This document shows positions 1 through 10,932 of a DNA stretch of 64,000 bases, one piece after another. The notes under the pieces are model-generated. The model saw only the letters and a list, made by a program, of their open reading frames with translations, did no database searches and was not told where the DNA came from. Numbering within the stretch: the first letter of the stretch is position 1; every line of letters begins with the position of its first letter. The position numbers and the translations under genes were made by a program. The DNA comes from Cunninghamia lanceolata (lineage: Eukaryota; Streptophyta; Pinopsida; Cupressales; Cupressaceae): the NCBI GenBank assembly GCA_027924645.1, contig BSBN01000140.1:9988501-10052500 (forward strand). The letters run 5' to 3'.

Positions 1-571
1 ATGCTTGGACACCAAATCCAAATCCTATGTTAACCTTGATGATCTCCCTTCTACTTCTATTAACCTAAACTATAAGCAAGCATCCATCAAATCATCCTTT
101 AAAATCTTTGATAAAGGGTGTGGTGAGTACCAAATCCATGATTCCTTCCACATTGCCAAGCTTCCCCTTTCTCCCTAATTCTATGGTCAACCCTGCATCA
201 CACCAAACAATCCTTCTAAAATGTTGTAATGTAGGCCTACTAATTTCATCCAAAATGGTAGTTTGGTAGAAGAAATTACTGAAGCTTCCAACAACACATG
301 ACTCTACAACAATAAAGAATATGCTTCCTATTTTAAGGAGAAAGTATCCTATACTACTATGTATGTACTGCAATATGAAATATGAAGGCAAAGGCCTTGG
401 CCTCCATGACCAAGGCCTCCTTAATCCTTTGTAAGAAACACCTAGCACCAGGACATGCATGGGATAGGATATGTGCAACCCAATTCCACCCCAATGTATA
501 CAAATGTGGTTCATGACACTTTTACAGTTCATGAGGAAGCTTGATCTAATGAAGACATTGAAATAACATCT
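1..571. other. Left flank of the first copia element, unassigned
   Basis: I see no confident gene here. The plus strand around 380-520 reads weakly like a cysteine/histidine-containing gag tail (a C-x6-GH-type pattern) but has stops and no second supporting motif. A 178-residue minus-strand open frame covers much of the stretch but has no recognisable domain and looks like chance. The sequence just before 572 (CATCT, 567-571) matches CATCC at 5055-5059 at four of five bases, which marks it as the insertion target of the element that follows. Confidence 0.3.
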
Positions 572-963
572 CGTTGGAGCAACTAATATAAGCAAGCAAA
601 AAACTAGAATAATTTTGACAAAAGACAATTACACATAAAATCCAAATAATATATTCAAAAGTTAAGTAAAATATACAAATAGTCCTTGTATAAATAGGCA
701 TGAGAGAGTATGTAGGAAGGTAGGAGTTGACAAATGACTACCCCTCCAAAGATACGACACGTGTGAGCTAAATGACAAGTGTTCATGCAAGTGACAATCA
801 TACATGCAAGAGGTGTCTCAAAATCATGAGGACACATGTCTCCACCACATGAGGTGAGACAAGATCTAAAATAGCTAAAGAAATTTAAGCTAAGTGTGAA
901 TAGGTCAATCCTAGTAAAGATGATATCCTAACTGTATACAATATGACCTTATTTATACTAACA
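572..963 (-). repeat. 3' LTR of the first copia-like element
   Basis: This stretch of about 390 bp is a diverged direct copy of 4667-5054. On the minus strand it begins TGTTAGTATAAATAAGG, where the TATAAATA could serve as a promoter. Its terminal TGTT...AACA pair is degraded on one side (CGTT at 572). The polypurine tract abuts it at 964-973. Confidence 0.8.
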
Positions 964-1799
964 CCCCCTTAAGTGAAACTTAGGGAGAAGTGATACAAAG
1001 ATGATGGGTCCCAACTACTAGGCCATGTTAGGTAACCATGTACAAATGAATTTCTCAAAATTGGAGTAAAGGAGAAAACCTAACGGGAAAAACTCCTCTC
1101 CAAACAAGAAATGATATAAGAAAAAATATACAAGTGAAGAAGAAGATAGAAGGAGGACTCATGATGACCCCCAAGAGTTACTTCTATTACATAAGTAAAT
1201 GAAATGTTCCCCCCAAAGGAGATATAGAGGGAGACAAGAGGGGGCCCCATAGAATAATCGATTCTACAATGCCGAGTGATGCTTGATGTAGAACACTAAA
1301 AATGATCTTGGAATGATGAACAACATTTCTTCCCTCTAGAAGTAAGAGAACTATGGAAAGGTGCATGTGTTCTTCCAAAGTATGAAGAACAAAGTATGTC
1401 TCTAAATTTTGTACATAATTTAGAGACTCAAATAAAATCTCTTGAAGCTATATAGAAACCACATGTGAAACTAGAACAAGATCTAGAGATGGAAGGATAA
1501 CATCCTACTACACTAAATCTAAAGAAACCCTCTATGAAGCAACAGGTGATGGTGGAGGTGATGTTTGGCCTATCTAAAGAACATAAAAGTTTGATTGACT
1601 AGATTATACCTCTAATGAACTATCCATACTTGATTCAGGAATGCAAACTGGAGGGAAAATATCATCAGGTACAAAGTGAGAAAATGTGTAAACATGAGAA
1701 ATGTTGTGAACTTTTCCAACTGCAATGACTTCTCTTCTCTTCTCGTCTTGAATGATGATTGATTATTAAGTAAAGTTAATTGTCTTTTTGTTTCCACTG

Positions 1800-2105
1800 T
1801 TGTTAATCTAATAGATGGAAAGAAGATTGTGTGACAATTCTGGAATGAAGATGACATTATTGAATTGTCCTATGTCTATGTCAATTGTGTCTTTCCCACA
1901 AACAACTATATATGTGTTGTTTGCCATCAATATTTTTGATGTGGATGTAGGTCCTAATGTTGTGAATAGAAGCTAGTAAGAAGTCATGTAATGTGATGCT
2001 CTTGAATCAAGAATCCATTGGCTAGACTCAGAGATTGTAGATGCAACTAATGCTTTGCCCTTTGATTTTTTTGATGTTGATGGAGAAGAAGGAATACTAA
2101 CCTTT
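1800..2105 (-). pseudogene. Copia protease remnant
   Basis: Read on the minus strand directly after the gag stop at 2108, the same frame continues through a serine/lysine linker into WILDSRASHYMTS and then an ILMANN...FNNVIFIPELSHNLLS stretch. That is the familiar copia aspartic protease. The catalytic D-S-G is D-S-R here, and a TAG follows within ten residues, so this protease cannot be functional. Similarity fades below about 1800, where pol should begin. Confidence 0.65.
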
Positions 2106-2107
2106 AG

Positions 2108-2790
2108 TTAAAAATTTTCAATTTCTTTTTGTTGAATAATTCTCTTGAACTCATCTTCTTTATGTTTAAAACATTTTCTTTCTTCATGCCCAATTTTCTT
2201 GCAATAAGAACAAGTGGGTTTCTCCTTAGAACTTTTCCCTTTCAAGGGAGATGAACTAGATTGAGCATGTGACTTCGATCCTTTATTTGAATTACCTTTA
2301 TCTTGATCCTTAGATTTGTTCTTTGTCTTGTGCTTTGAAGACAAATTTATATCAAGTGGATGAGATGTTGGAGACTTCAATACATCCATTTCAATTAGCT
2401 TATCTTTCTCTTGTGTTAATTGAATAGAAAAATTTACAAGTGTGGTCATAGTACAGGTTGTACCAAATGCACGAAATATTGTGGACCATGTTTGGATAAG
2501 CTGCTTAGGGCCAATTGCTTACCTTTCATTTCAATGCCACATTCTTTTAGTTGAAACCTTAGTAGATTCAACTTATTGAAAAAATATTGGATTGTTTTGA
2601 AGTCTTGTGGATTAAGATTGATTAATCCATTTTCAAGCTAATGTCCTCTCATGACATCCTATTTGCCAAAAAAACTTTCTAACTTTGTTCATACATTGTT
2701 ATGTGTTGTAGATGAGTCAAGATGAAAGAGAAGATCTTACGAAATTGAGACACACAAAGTTCCATATGCTTCATCACTACGATTGTACTA
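2108..2790 (-). pseudogene. Copia gag (UBN2-type) with CCHC zinc knuckle
   Basis: The C-terminal third is open (2108-2449) and contains a canonical CCHC knuckle, C-SY-C-KKIG-H-EERK-C, after a lysine/serine-rich linker. Upstream the protein-like reading carries several stops; one example reads FFNKLNLLRFQLKECGIEM at about 2520-2580. The order helical gag, basic linker, knuckle, then protease is normal for copia gag. Several interruptions are TAG where glutamine or tryptophan would be expected. Not functional. Confidence 0.7.
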
Positions 2791-3011
2791 CTTACATTTT
2801 TTAGATGCTAAAGCAGGTTCAAGTTCCAAACCCATTGTGACACGATATAATCCAATCTTCTTGAGTTGGATTTCCATTTTTTACTTCCATGAATGGAAGC
2901 TAAATGGAGTGAGTAGGATATCCATATTGTGAAAAAAATCACACAAGACAATCCCCTGATATTAGTTTGTTGTTTAGAAGCCCCCACAGAAAGATATTCA
3001 AGAAAAATCAC

Positions 3012-4653
3012 AACTTGTGGTAAGATTGGATGCCAAATTAACCATTTATAATTTATGGTAATTTTTACAAAATTTACAATCTAAATCTTAATTTTGTTCA
3101 CAAATTTGAATTACTTACAAAATTCTGAGCACTCTAAAAGAACTCAGTAATTTTTGATATTGTGGGAAAACATTATGCCCCATTGAAAATTGCATTTACA
3201 ATAAAGTTTGGGGTTTAAAAAACCAACCAAAATGGGAAAAAAATTAATTGAATTCATCACAATGAAGTGGATGGAAAGGCCTTTTCATAGACTACAAATT
3301 TGTAAAAAAATGATAAACGGTTTGAAAGTTGTAGCAATTTGAAAAACAATGCCTATGTAGGCCTATTGAAGAGGCTAGTGGTGGCACGGTGGCAGCTTGG
3401 TAGCTGTTCGGTGGCTGCCTGGTGGAGCCATGGATGGACTCAGTCAAGGTAGAGACCAAAAAGAATGGCTTGTGAGGTTGATTCTAGAGGGTGAGTGGGT
3501 GAAGTCAAGGCCAAGAGGTGACAGATTAAGTGCCAAATGGAGGTTTAATGGGCACAAGGGTGCTGAAGAGGTGTAGAGGCCAGTTGAGGAGTTCAAAAGA
3601 GCAATTAAACAATCTGGCAGGAACATTGAAGGTCATTGGAGAATTAACAACATGTAATGTAAATAAAGATTACAAAGCAAATTTTACATAATAGCCATCT
3701 TTACAAAGTGTATAAAGATTACAATGCAAAGTAAATAAGTAAAACATCATGTGAGAGCTTGAAGTGGCCTAAAGAAAGCATAGAATTGGACTATGGCCAC
3801 CTAGAAGCTTCAAACTACTTATGGTGCCACCAAAATTATCAGCGTCCCTTGGTAAAATGCCAAGCAAAGACCTTCGACCACATGTGGGAGAATGAAACAA
3901 TGATCAAAGATCATACAAATGGCCTACTAAAAAACAACAACCAACAAATTCCTCACTAGGTGGCCTATAAATCAAGTTGTGATCTTGTTTGAAATGACAA
4001 GTAGATGGTTGGGAGGATGCTAGTACACCTATAACTTTCTGTAGCAAAATAGATGTCGCCATGTGGTGAGCATTATAGGAGGTCACACAAGTTTTTATAG
4101 AGAGATCCAAAATATTGGATTGGGATCAAGGCATGAATAGAGGAGGCCAAAATCAGCCCAAATCATGCCGAAAAAGATCAAATAGAGGCCAAAACTAGAA
4201 AAATAGGAAGGGATTACAGATGTTACCCAAACCTAAATGCAGAAGATAGTGGGCTACTTGAAGAACCCTTGTGAATGCTTGTTTGAGCGAGCATGGGGCA
4301 TAGATGCCCTAACCAAGCCAAGGAGCTTGAGATTGTGAAGAACCTACACACCAAAATTTTGAATGAAAAAACAAAATCAACGAATTGTAGGGGGAAATTT
4401 CCCTCTGCTAAAAAAAATTATTTTTTACCAAAAAATTTGTACAATACAGAATTGGAGGTCATATGACCGTACAAACCCTAGGCTGGTAATTTTTTTTGAA
4501 AAAATCAACTTTACCAAAATTCACCAAATAAAGAGTTATTCTTCTTGTCTTAGGCCTTTTGGACTCAATGACGAGGTCCATTTCGCTCCACCAAGAACTC
4601 TTGAAATAGTTTAGTGTGATTATTTCTCAATATAAGAATGGTCTTGTTAGCAT
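3012..4653. other. Untranslated leader of the copia-like element
   Basis: This 1.6-kb stretch lies between the 5' LTR/primer site and gag on the minus strand. Open frames here are short and show no domain. At about 3360-3450 there is a G-rich plus-strand segment with repeated GTGGC and GGTGG motifs. I read it as a non-coding leader. Confidence 0.4.
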
Positions 4654-4666
4654 GGCTCTAATACCA
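4654..4666 (-). other. Primer-binding site (tRNA-iMet type)
   Basis: The minus strand reads TGGTATTAGAGCC, one base away from TGGTATCAGAGCC, the plant initiator tRNA-Met complement used by most plant LTR elements. It abuts the LTR end at 4667 and fixes the orientation of the element as minus. Confidence 0.8.
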
Positions 4667-5054
4667 TGTTGGAGCAGCCAAGATCAACAAGTAAAAGACA
4701 AAATAACTTCCACAAAAGACAATTGTACATAAAATCTAAATAATATATTCAAAATCTAAGTAAAATGTACAAATATTCCTTGTATAGATAGGCATGAGAG
4801 AGGAGGTAGGAAGGTAGGAATCAATGACTAACTACCCCTCCAAAGATGTGACACTTGTGAGCTAAATGAAAAGTGCTCATGCAAGTGGCAATCAAACATG
4901 CAAGAAGTGTCTCAAAAGCATGACACATGCCTCCACCACATGAGGTGAGATGAACTATCAAATAACTAAGTAAACTAAAGCTAAGTGTGAATAGGTCAAT
5001 CCTAGTAAAGGTGATATCATAACTAGATACAATATGAACTTATTTACATTAACA
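4667..5054 (-). repeat. 5' LTR of the first copia-like element
   Basis: Direct copy of 572-963 with scattered substitutions and small indels. In plus-strand terms it begins TGTTGGAGC and ends TTAACA, giving the standard TG...CA ends on the coding strand. The primer-binding site lies immediately to its left. Confidence 0.8.
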
Positions 5055-5059
5055 CATCC

Positions 5060-7631
5060 ATCCATAGCCTTTATGATGATCTTGCTTCCACAAACCTATT
5101 CAACAATACCTCCATCCTCACTATTAACCTTGAACAACCTCATCCTGCACCCCTCGATTAGGACCAACATGCTCATACCTCATACAAAGCAAAGGATTTC
5201 AATGAAGCAGAGCATCAAAATTAAGCAAGGAATTATAATAAAGCTTTAAATCAAACTCAAGTGCAGAAACAAAATTAAACAAAAGATCAAAGTTAATCCA
5301 AAAGGCAACATGAATCAAGGATCATAAGGAAAGCAACAAAGCAATATGGATTCCACAACAACATAGTACAACTAAGAATAATACAACACAAATAAAAAGG
5401 TACAGATTGTATACAATAGGTGTCCACCACCTTCACAATACTCATGATCTAGTAAGGTTGTTGGCCCTAATCTCCAATCTCCGATCTCCCAATTAACCCT
5501 CCCTATTAAATCCAAAACTTTCCTATCCCACTCCTAATATTCAAATCATAAATCAAAATCTCATGACCCTAAATTCACAATCCTACACCATCCTTCCCCA
5601 GCATGACCTACATTCATGAACCCACAACCCCAAGACCACCATATCCTAGCAACAACTCCCCATAATAGGGCATATGATGGCACTTTGTTAAGATGTTCAC
5701 ACTCGGATAATGCTAATTCATCTTCCCATGAGGCTCACAACAACATTTACAGGTGGTAGATCAGTCATAGGATTCTAGCTTGTCAATTTATCAGAATAGG
5801 GTACTCTTACCACATCAAGACTAGAGCATACTAAGTAGTTATAATATGTCTTCATACTTTTAAGCAACAACAAAATCCAAAAATAAAAGTTCAACAAAAA
5901 TACAAAAAGAAACAAGCAAAATAGTAAACAGAAATAAATTCATCCAATGGTGAAAACCACTTCTTGTGGCACCTTGGAAAAGTACCATGATGTAAACCTA
6001 ACAAATAGGCATCATGTATAGTAGGCAATCACTCTTTTCTATGATCATGCATCCTTCCATTTATCCATCAATAAAAATCTCCCTACCCCAAACCTTCTAT
6101 TTCCACCCTTACCCTTGAATCATTTGTTCAATCTCCACATCCACCATTTCATATTATACCTCTTTCATACTCCATCCCCCTTCCATCCATCTTCATATTC
6201 CAATCCCATCCCCTCATCCTTTATCATTCCATCCTCTTTTTTCAGATTTCTCACTTTACAATACTTCCCTTCATTTCCATCTTTCTTCCCCTTCCATCAT
6301 CCCTTCATCGCTTTCATTTCATATCCATCCTCCTTATGTATGCCACCCTTTCCTTGATTTTGTACTCAATTGGGGGTATCTCATTGCTAAGGTTTCTTAT
6401 GGAATTCTTACTAAATATATCCCCATAGGGGCATGACCTACCCACCTTCATCTATCATCACATCACCTCCCCCTAGGTATTTACACTATGCTCACTCATT
6501 CACTCCTTGTTCAAAATTTTTCTCCCATCCCCATCCCCTCCCAAATGTCCCTCCTAGGATCCTACCCATACATCATTATTTCTCTCCCTTCATCCACCTC
6601 ATTATCATTTCCCCTCCATCCATCTCATCATCATCCCCTTGGCTTCAAGATATCACTAGATACCACCTCAAGTATTTTCTTGCATGTTCTTTGATTGATT
6701 GTTTGCATCTATTTGTGGTCATGTTTATTTCTTTCTTGTTTGTGTCTATATATATTTTGTTTTATCTTTTGTATCTATTTCTATGTGTGTTTACAATTTG
6801 TCTATTTGATTGCCTGTATATCTTTTGTATTTGTTTCTATTTATGTTCATGTTTATCATTTGTCTATTTGAATGCATGTATATATTTTGTTTTATCTTTT
6901 ATATCTGTTTCTATTTCGTCATTGCTTACTAGTTCCAATGTTCCATACAACACACCATCATGGTCACCATTATCATTATATTATGATGTGCTACAAAAAT
7001 GTGCCCTTTGGATCACTCTGCTATTTATCACTTGTCTGTTTTCATGTTTGCCTCATCGCATATGGTGCATCATCATCATCATCATCACCCATTATATCAT
7101 GATACATAATGTCAGTGCTATAGAAAATAATAGGGTTCTCTTTGCATATGATGTTACTTTGACAACATTGAGCCTTCATCCATCTTTCAACTATCTACAA
7201 TTGATGTATTTTCTAGATTCCTTCCCTACAACCATTTTCCACTATCCACAAATCATGTGCCATCATACCTACACTAAATACTCATGAGACATCATTGTCA
7301 ATCATATACACCCATGCAATCTAGAATTAACTAATTTTCTCATCCAAGTGAGATCAATCCACATGTCGAATCCTTTTCCATCATCAGATTTATATCAGTG
7401 GCATTTACATCACCACTCTATGATTTCTCTCTAGTAAATCTTTCCTCCATAATGGCACATCTTTTTATCTTTTCAAGAGACTCCTCAAGGCCCATTGCAC
7501 CTAATGGCTCTCTTGAGGGGGCACCACCTTCATCATTATCCATATTTTTCTAAGCCACTGGTGCAACTTGACTTTATCTTACTTTTTATTCTTCTTTGAC
7601 ATGATGCCACTTAGTTATGACACTATATCAA
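5060..7631. other. Pyrimidine-rich unassigned sequence
   Basis: No gene is supported. From about 6040 to 7300 the plus strand is strongly C/T-biased, with repeated CATCC, CCATC and TTTCAT words and a short (CAT)n microsatellite near 7071-7088. This bias keeps a 284-codon plus frame open at 6433-7287, but its composition (long runs of S, P, F, I, Y and H) is what such a bias produces by chance. The stretch 7300-7630 may be the decayed 3' end of an LTR element whose LTR starts at 7644. Confidence 0.4.
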
Positions 7632-8000
7632 TGAGGGGCAAAATGTAGGCACCTGAAGTTGTCCTAGTACAACCTTGTTCTAAATTAACTAAATGACCAA
7701 ATTAGTTAATTTATCCCTACCTAATGTATCCCACCTACTAATTAAATAATAAACTTCTTATTTGTTACCCAACTTTTAATCTTGGAAATTTTGAAAATTT
7801 GCCCCCTTGAGTTAGTCATGAAGTCATCCATTTTCTATGCTCATAAAATGCCATGGTCATTCACTATTCTTTTCAATCTCACAACTTTATTTCGAAAAGG
7901 GTCAGTTGAATGAGGTGTTACACATTCTATTCCTAAAGATCATTTCACACAGCTTCAATCATTGTAAACTTGCACTCTCTCATGCTAACAAGCTACTTAC
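7632..8000 (+). repeat. Possible start of an unpaired LTR with polypurine tract
   Basis: TGAGGGGCAAAA (7632-7643) is followed directly by TGTAGGCACC. That is the arrangement of a polypurine tract and the TG start of a gypsy-type 3' LTR. I could not find a partner LTR or a clear right end in the window, so the end given is arbitrary. The call rests on the junction alone. Confidence 0.3.
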
Positions 8001-10107
8001 ATTTGCTTTGCATACATGCTCTCATAATTAGCTCATTTCTTCATGTATGTCAAGTATGGAAGTTTAGTGGATGTTTGATCACATAAAAGATCATGACAGA
8101 AGAGATCTCCCCTTCCTCATGGACCAAACTTCATATGAAGTACATGATATTAAACCACTGAGGGTACCTTGTCAAGGAGGAGATAACACAAGCTGGACCT
8201 TCTTAAAGTGAGCTAGCAAGTATTATGAATCAAGGGAAACTTGTCCCATATGATATAGTCGTGAACCTATTATCATTCATCTCGAAGAGAACGCATCAAA
8301 TAGCACTTGAAATACTTGTCGAGCTAGCTGATTCTGTTGTAGATTTTCAATTTACAGAGGGATGTGAAGCGAAATATACATTTACAAACCAGGGGGAGGC
8401 TATTCTTCTAAGAATGCAGGAATCATATGTGGCCACGGAAATGGAAAGAATAGTTCAACTACTAAATCAAAAATAGGGACAGGCATATGCAAGCCTTATA
8501 GCAGAATGTGGAAGGCCATATAAGGAACCAGAGCTAGAAATTATAGAAATTATAGCACAAGTGTCAGAGAGACTGTGAAAACTCCTCACAGTTTGGTTAT
8601 TAGCGCTTATATGACCACCAAAGATAATGTTAAGAAAACTCAGTAATATGACATGAATGTCTTTAAGTCATCTCCATGTTGGCTATGGCTATTCTTAAAT
8701 ATCATTCACTTAGCCAGTCAAAGGTTAAAATAGGACAAATATTTACCACTTTTTGTTGTGAATGAAGTGTAAAATTGCTATTGAGTGTTTGACCATTGAA
8801 ATGAATGATATTTAAATAGAGTGGTTAACCATAATTTGAAGTTGTTTGGATTTGCTTATGAGATCTTTAACAACCCAATACCGCTATAGCAGTACCTCCT
8901 CATTTACCTCTGCCATTTACTTGTGCTATAAATATGACTAAAAATATTGTTATTGTGAACTCCATATTAAACAGCTCATGTAGTGCAAGTTCTCGTTTGT
9001 CTTCAGTTCATAAAGTAGCAATGCTTTTGGGAATTTCTTCACTTTTGAAGAAGCGCAAAGGATTATCAAATCCACATCAGTGCCACAGCACACTATGGTG
9101 ATTGATGTTTAAATGATATATGATGGAAATTCTCGCAAATAAGTGCATTCAGACATATGCAAGGAGGCGTCGATCACGAGAGATGTGACAACGAAGATAT
9201 GTTCAAATGGATTGTTTTGAAAAGTTTAGAAACTTTCAAGCCGATGTAATTGGCAGATGTAACGCCTGATATCATGTCTTCTTTTGCCAGCGCGTTCCCA
9301 GCCTGTGCCCAGTGAAACAGCAAATAAAATTGAGATTTTCTGTCAGATATTATAGCTGGAAATAACCTGGTGTTAAGCATGCAAAAGGAAGAAGTATACA
9401 TAGAAGCTACTGTTTGGTTTGTACAGCTCAAAGTGGATTCATTGAAAAGAATTTAGAAACTATCAAGCAAATGCATCCAACAGTAGTAACGCCATATCTA
9501 AAACGAATCTTTCGCCCACGTATCTCCATGTTTCCAACTTTACAAAAAGAGTAATAGCCAAGGAGTTTGGTCTAATAATATTGGAAATGTTTTGTTGGTG
9601 TGCACGTAAAATCTGAATGTGATAAGGCACCTAAGGTATTGCAAAGATAGCAAGATTTCTTTCTGACTTTTTAGCTATGAAATGCTCTTAAGTATTGATA
9701 AACATATTTTCTACACGCTTAATGCTATTGTTAGAAATGCTCTGGTATGAGTGCGCGAAGAGGCGGGCGTTTCTCATTACAATGACTTCACATATGCAAT
9801 GATCGCGAATATTTCCGAATGGATTTTGGAAATAGTTGGAACCTTTCAAATAAATGCTATTGACAGGTGTTCCATGACCCTCGCTAACGTCCTATTGGTT
9901 CGTGCTAAAGTGGAAACAACATTAAAGCAGGATGTATTTCTGAGACATTATGGTTGGAAATGCTTTGGTAGACATGCACATAGACAAAGCCATGGCCTGG
10001 GAAAAAGAATCAAATTTTGTAAAGCTAAAACTCCATGAACTTCATCGGCATCTTCTCCATTAATTACGTCAGAGGTTTTTCTACATTCACAACACAGATG
10101 AGAGACT
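8001..10107. other. Unassigned low-copy-looking stretch
   Basis: Base composition is less extreme than in neighbouring stretches, and small open frames occur on both strands (8225-8476 plus, 9174-9431 minus, 9751-10038 plus). None shows a domain I recognise with confidence. About twenty residues encoded near 8207-8270 resemble the GKLVP segment of nucleoside monophosphate kinases, but the motifs that should follow are missing. This may be decayed genic DNA. Confidence 0.3.
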
Positions 10108-10932
10108 AAAGATTCAGGAATTTCTATTTCTATGTAAACTTATAAGATTCTAATTTAGAATCTTTATTAAAAATAAAAATAAAAATGAAAAAAGAAATTA
10201 GAAGCTAGAAAAAATGGAAATTGGAAAAAACCAAAAAATTTGGTTTTTATTTTTGATTTTGTCCAATTTCTTTTTTGTTTCAACTGAATTTTTTATTTTC
10301 AATTTCTTTTTTTAGTTTTTTTTTTTTTTTTTAACAATTTCCTTTTTTGTTTTTATTTTTTATTTTTTCTATTTTTTTTTGTTAGATAGTTTGATTTTCT
10401 TTTCAGTTTCATTTTGTTTTAAATTTTTTCCATTTTTTTTTTTAAATCTTTTTTATAATTTTTTCCAATTTTCTTTTTTCATTTTTATTTTTTATTTTTT
10501 CCAATTTCATTTTCAAATAAACTATAGAAGAGAGATATCCTATATTTTTTTTAAACTAGTATATTTATATTTAAAAAATATATTTAAATTGAAAATAAGA
10601 AAATCAGTATATTTATATTTAAAAAATATATTTAAAGGACGGATATCTCTTTTCCATAGTTTATTTAAAAAATAAATTGGAAAAAATAAAAATTAAAAAA
10701 GAAATTGAAAAAACAAAAAAATAAAAACTAAAAAAGAAATTGGAAAAGATAAAAAATAAAAGTAAAAAAGAAATTGAAAATAAGAAAATCATAAAAACTA
10801 TCGAATAAAAACTAAAAATAAAAAAAATAATTGGAATTTTTTTTTTCCAAATTTCATTTACATCAATTTATTTATTTAAATATTTTATGATTTTTGTTTA
10901 TAGAATCTAAATGTTTACGAATCTGAATCTTT
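10108..10932. mobile_element. Long fold-back (MITE-like) element
   Basis: The ends read AAAGATTCAG and CTGAATCTTT, exact inverted complements, with further inverted similarity inward (the TAAAC and AGATTCTA blocks). The middle is also palindromic: AAATAAACTATAGAAGAG near 10515 pairs with the complement of the stretch ending TCCATAGTTTATTT near 10672. T-rich tracts on the left half face A-rich tracts on the right half. The whole 825 bp could fold into one long, imperfect hairpin. No transposase is encoded. A clear target duplication is not visible, so the exact ends are uncertain. Confidence 0.65.

Larger units (their letters stand above)
572..5054 (-). mobile_element. Decayed, pol-deleted copia-like LTR retrotransposon
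   Basis: Two direct repeats (572-963 and 4667-5054) bound the element. On the minus strand the 5' LTR is the right-hand copy. A primer-binding site with one mismatch to the usual initiator tRNA-Met complement lies directly inside it (4654-4666). A purine tract (CTTAAGGGGG on the minus strand, 964-973) lies directly inside the left LTR. Flanking 5-mers CATCT and CATCC are a probable target duplication with one change. Between the LTRs I can read a gag with a zinc knuckle and a protease remnant, but no integrase, reverse transcriptase or RNase H, so about 3 kb of pol has been lost. The gag type and the protease context (a WILDS...SHYMTS-like stretch) point to Ty1/copia. Confidence 0.8.

Noticed and set aside
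92..628. 178-codon minus-strand open frame at the window start
   Set aside because: No domain, biased composition, and it crosses the border of the copia-like LTR at 572.
6433..7287. 284-codon plus-strand open frame, with shorter frames nested in other phases
   Set aside because: Long only because the DNA is C/T-rich and poor in purines, so stops are rare. Composition is S/P/F/I/Y/H runs, with no domain, and several phases are open at once.
8207..8476. Adenylate-kinase-like segment (ELASIMNQGKLVPYDIVVNL)
   Set aside because: About twenty residues match the family pattern, but the P-loop before and the DGFPRT motif after are absent. Too short to call a pseudogene.
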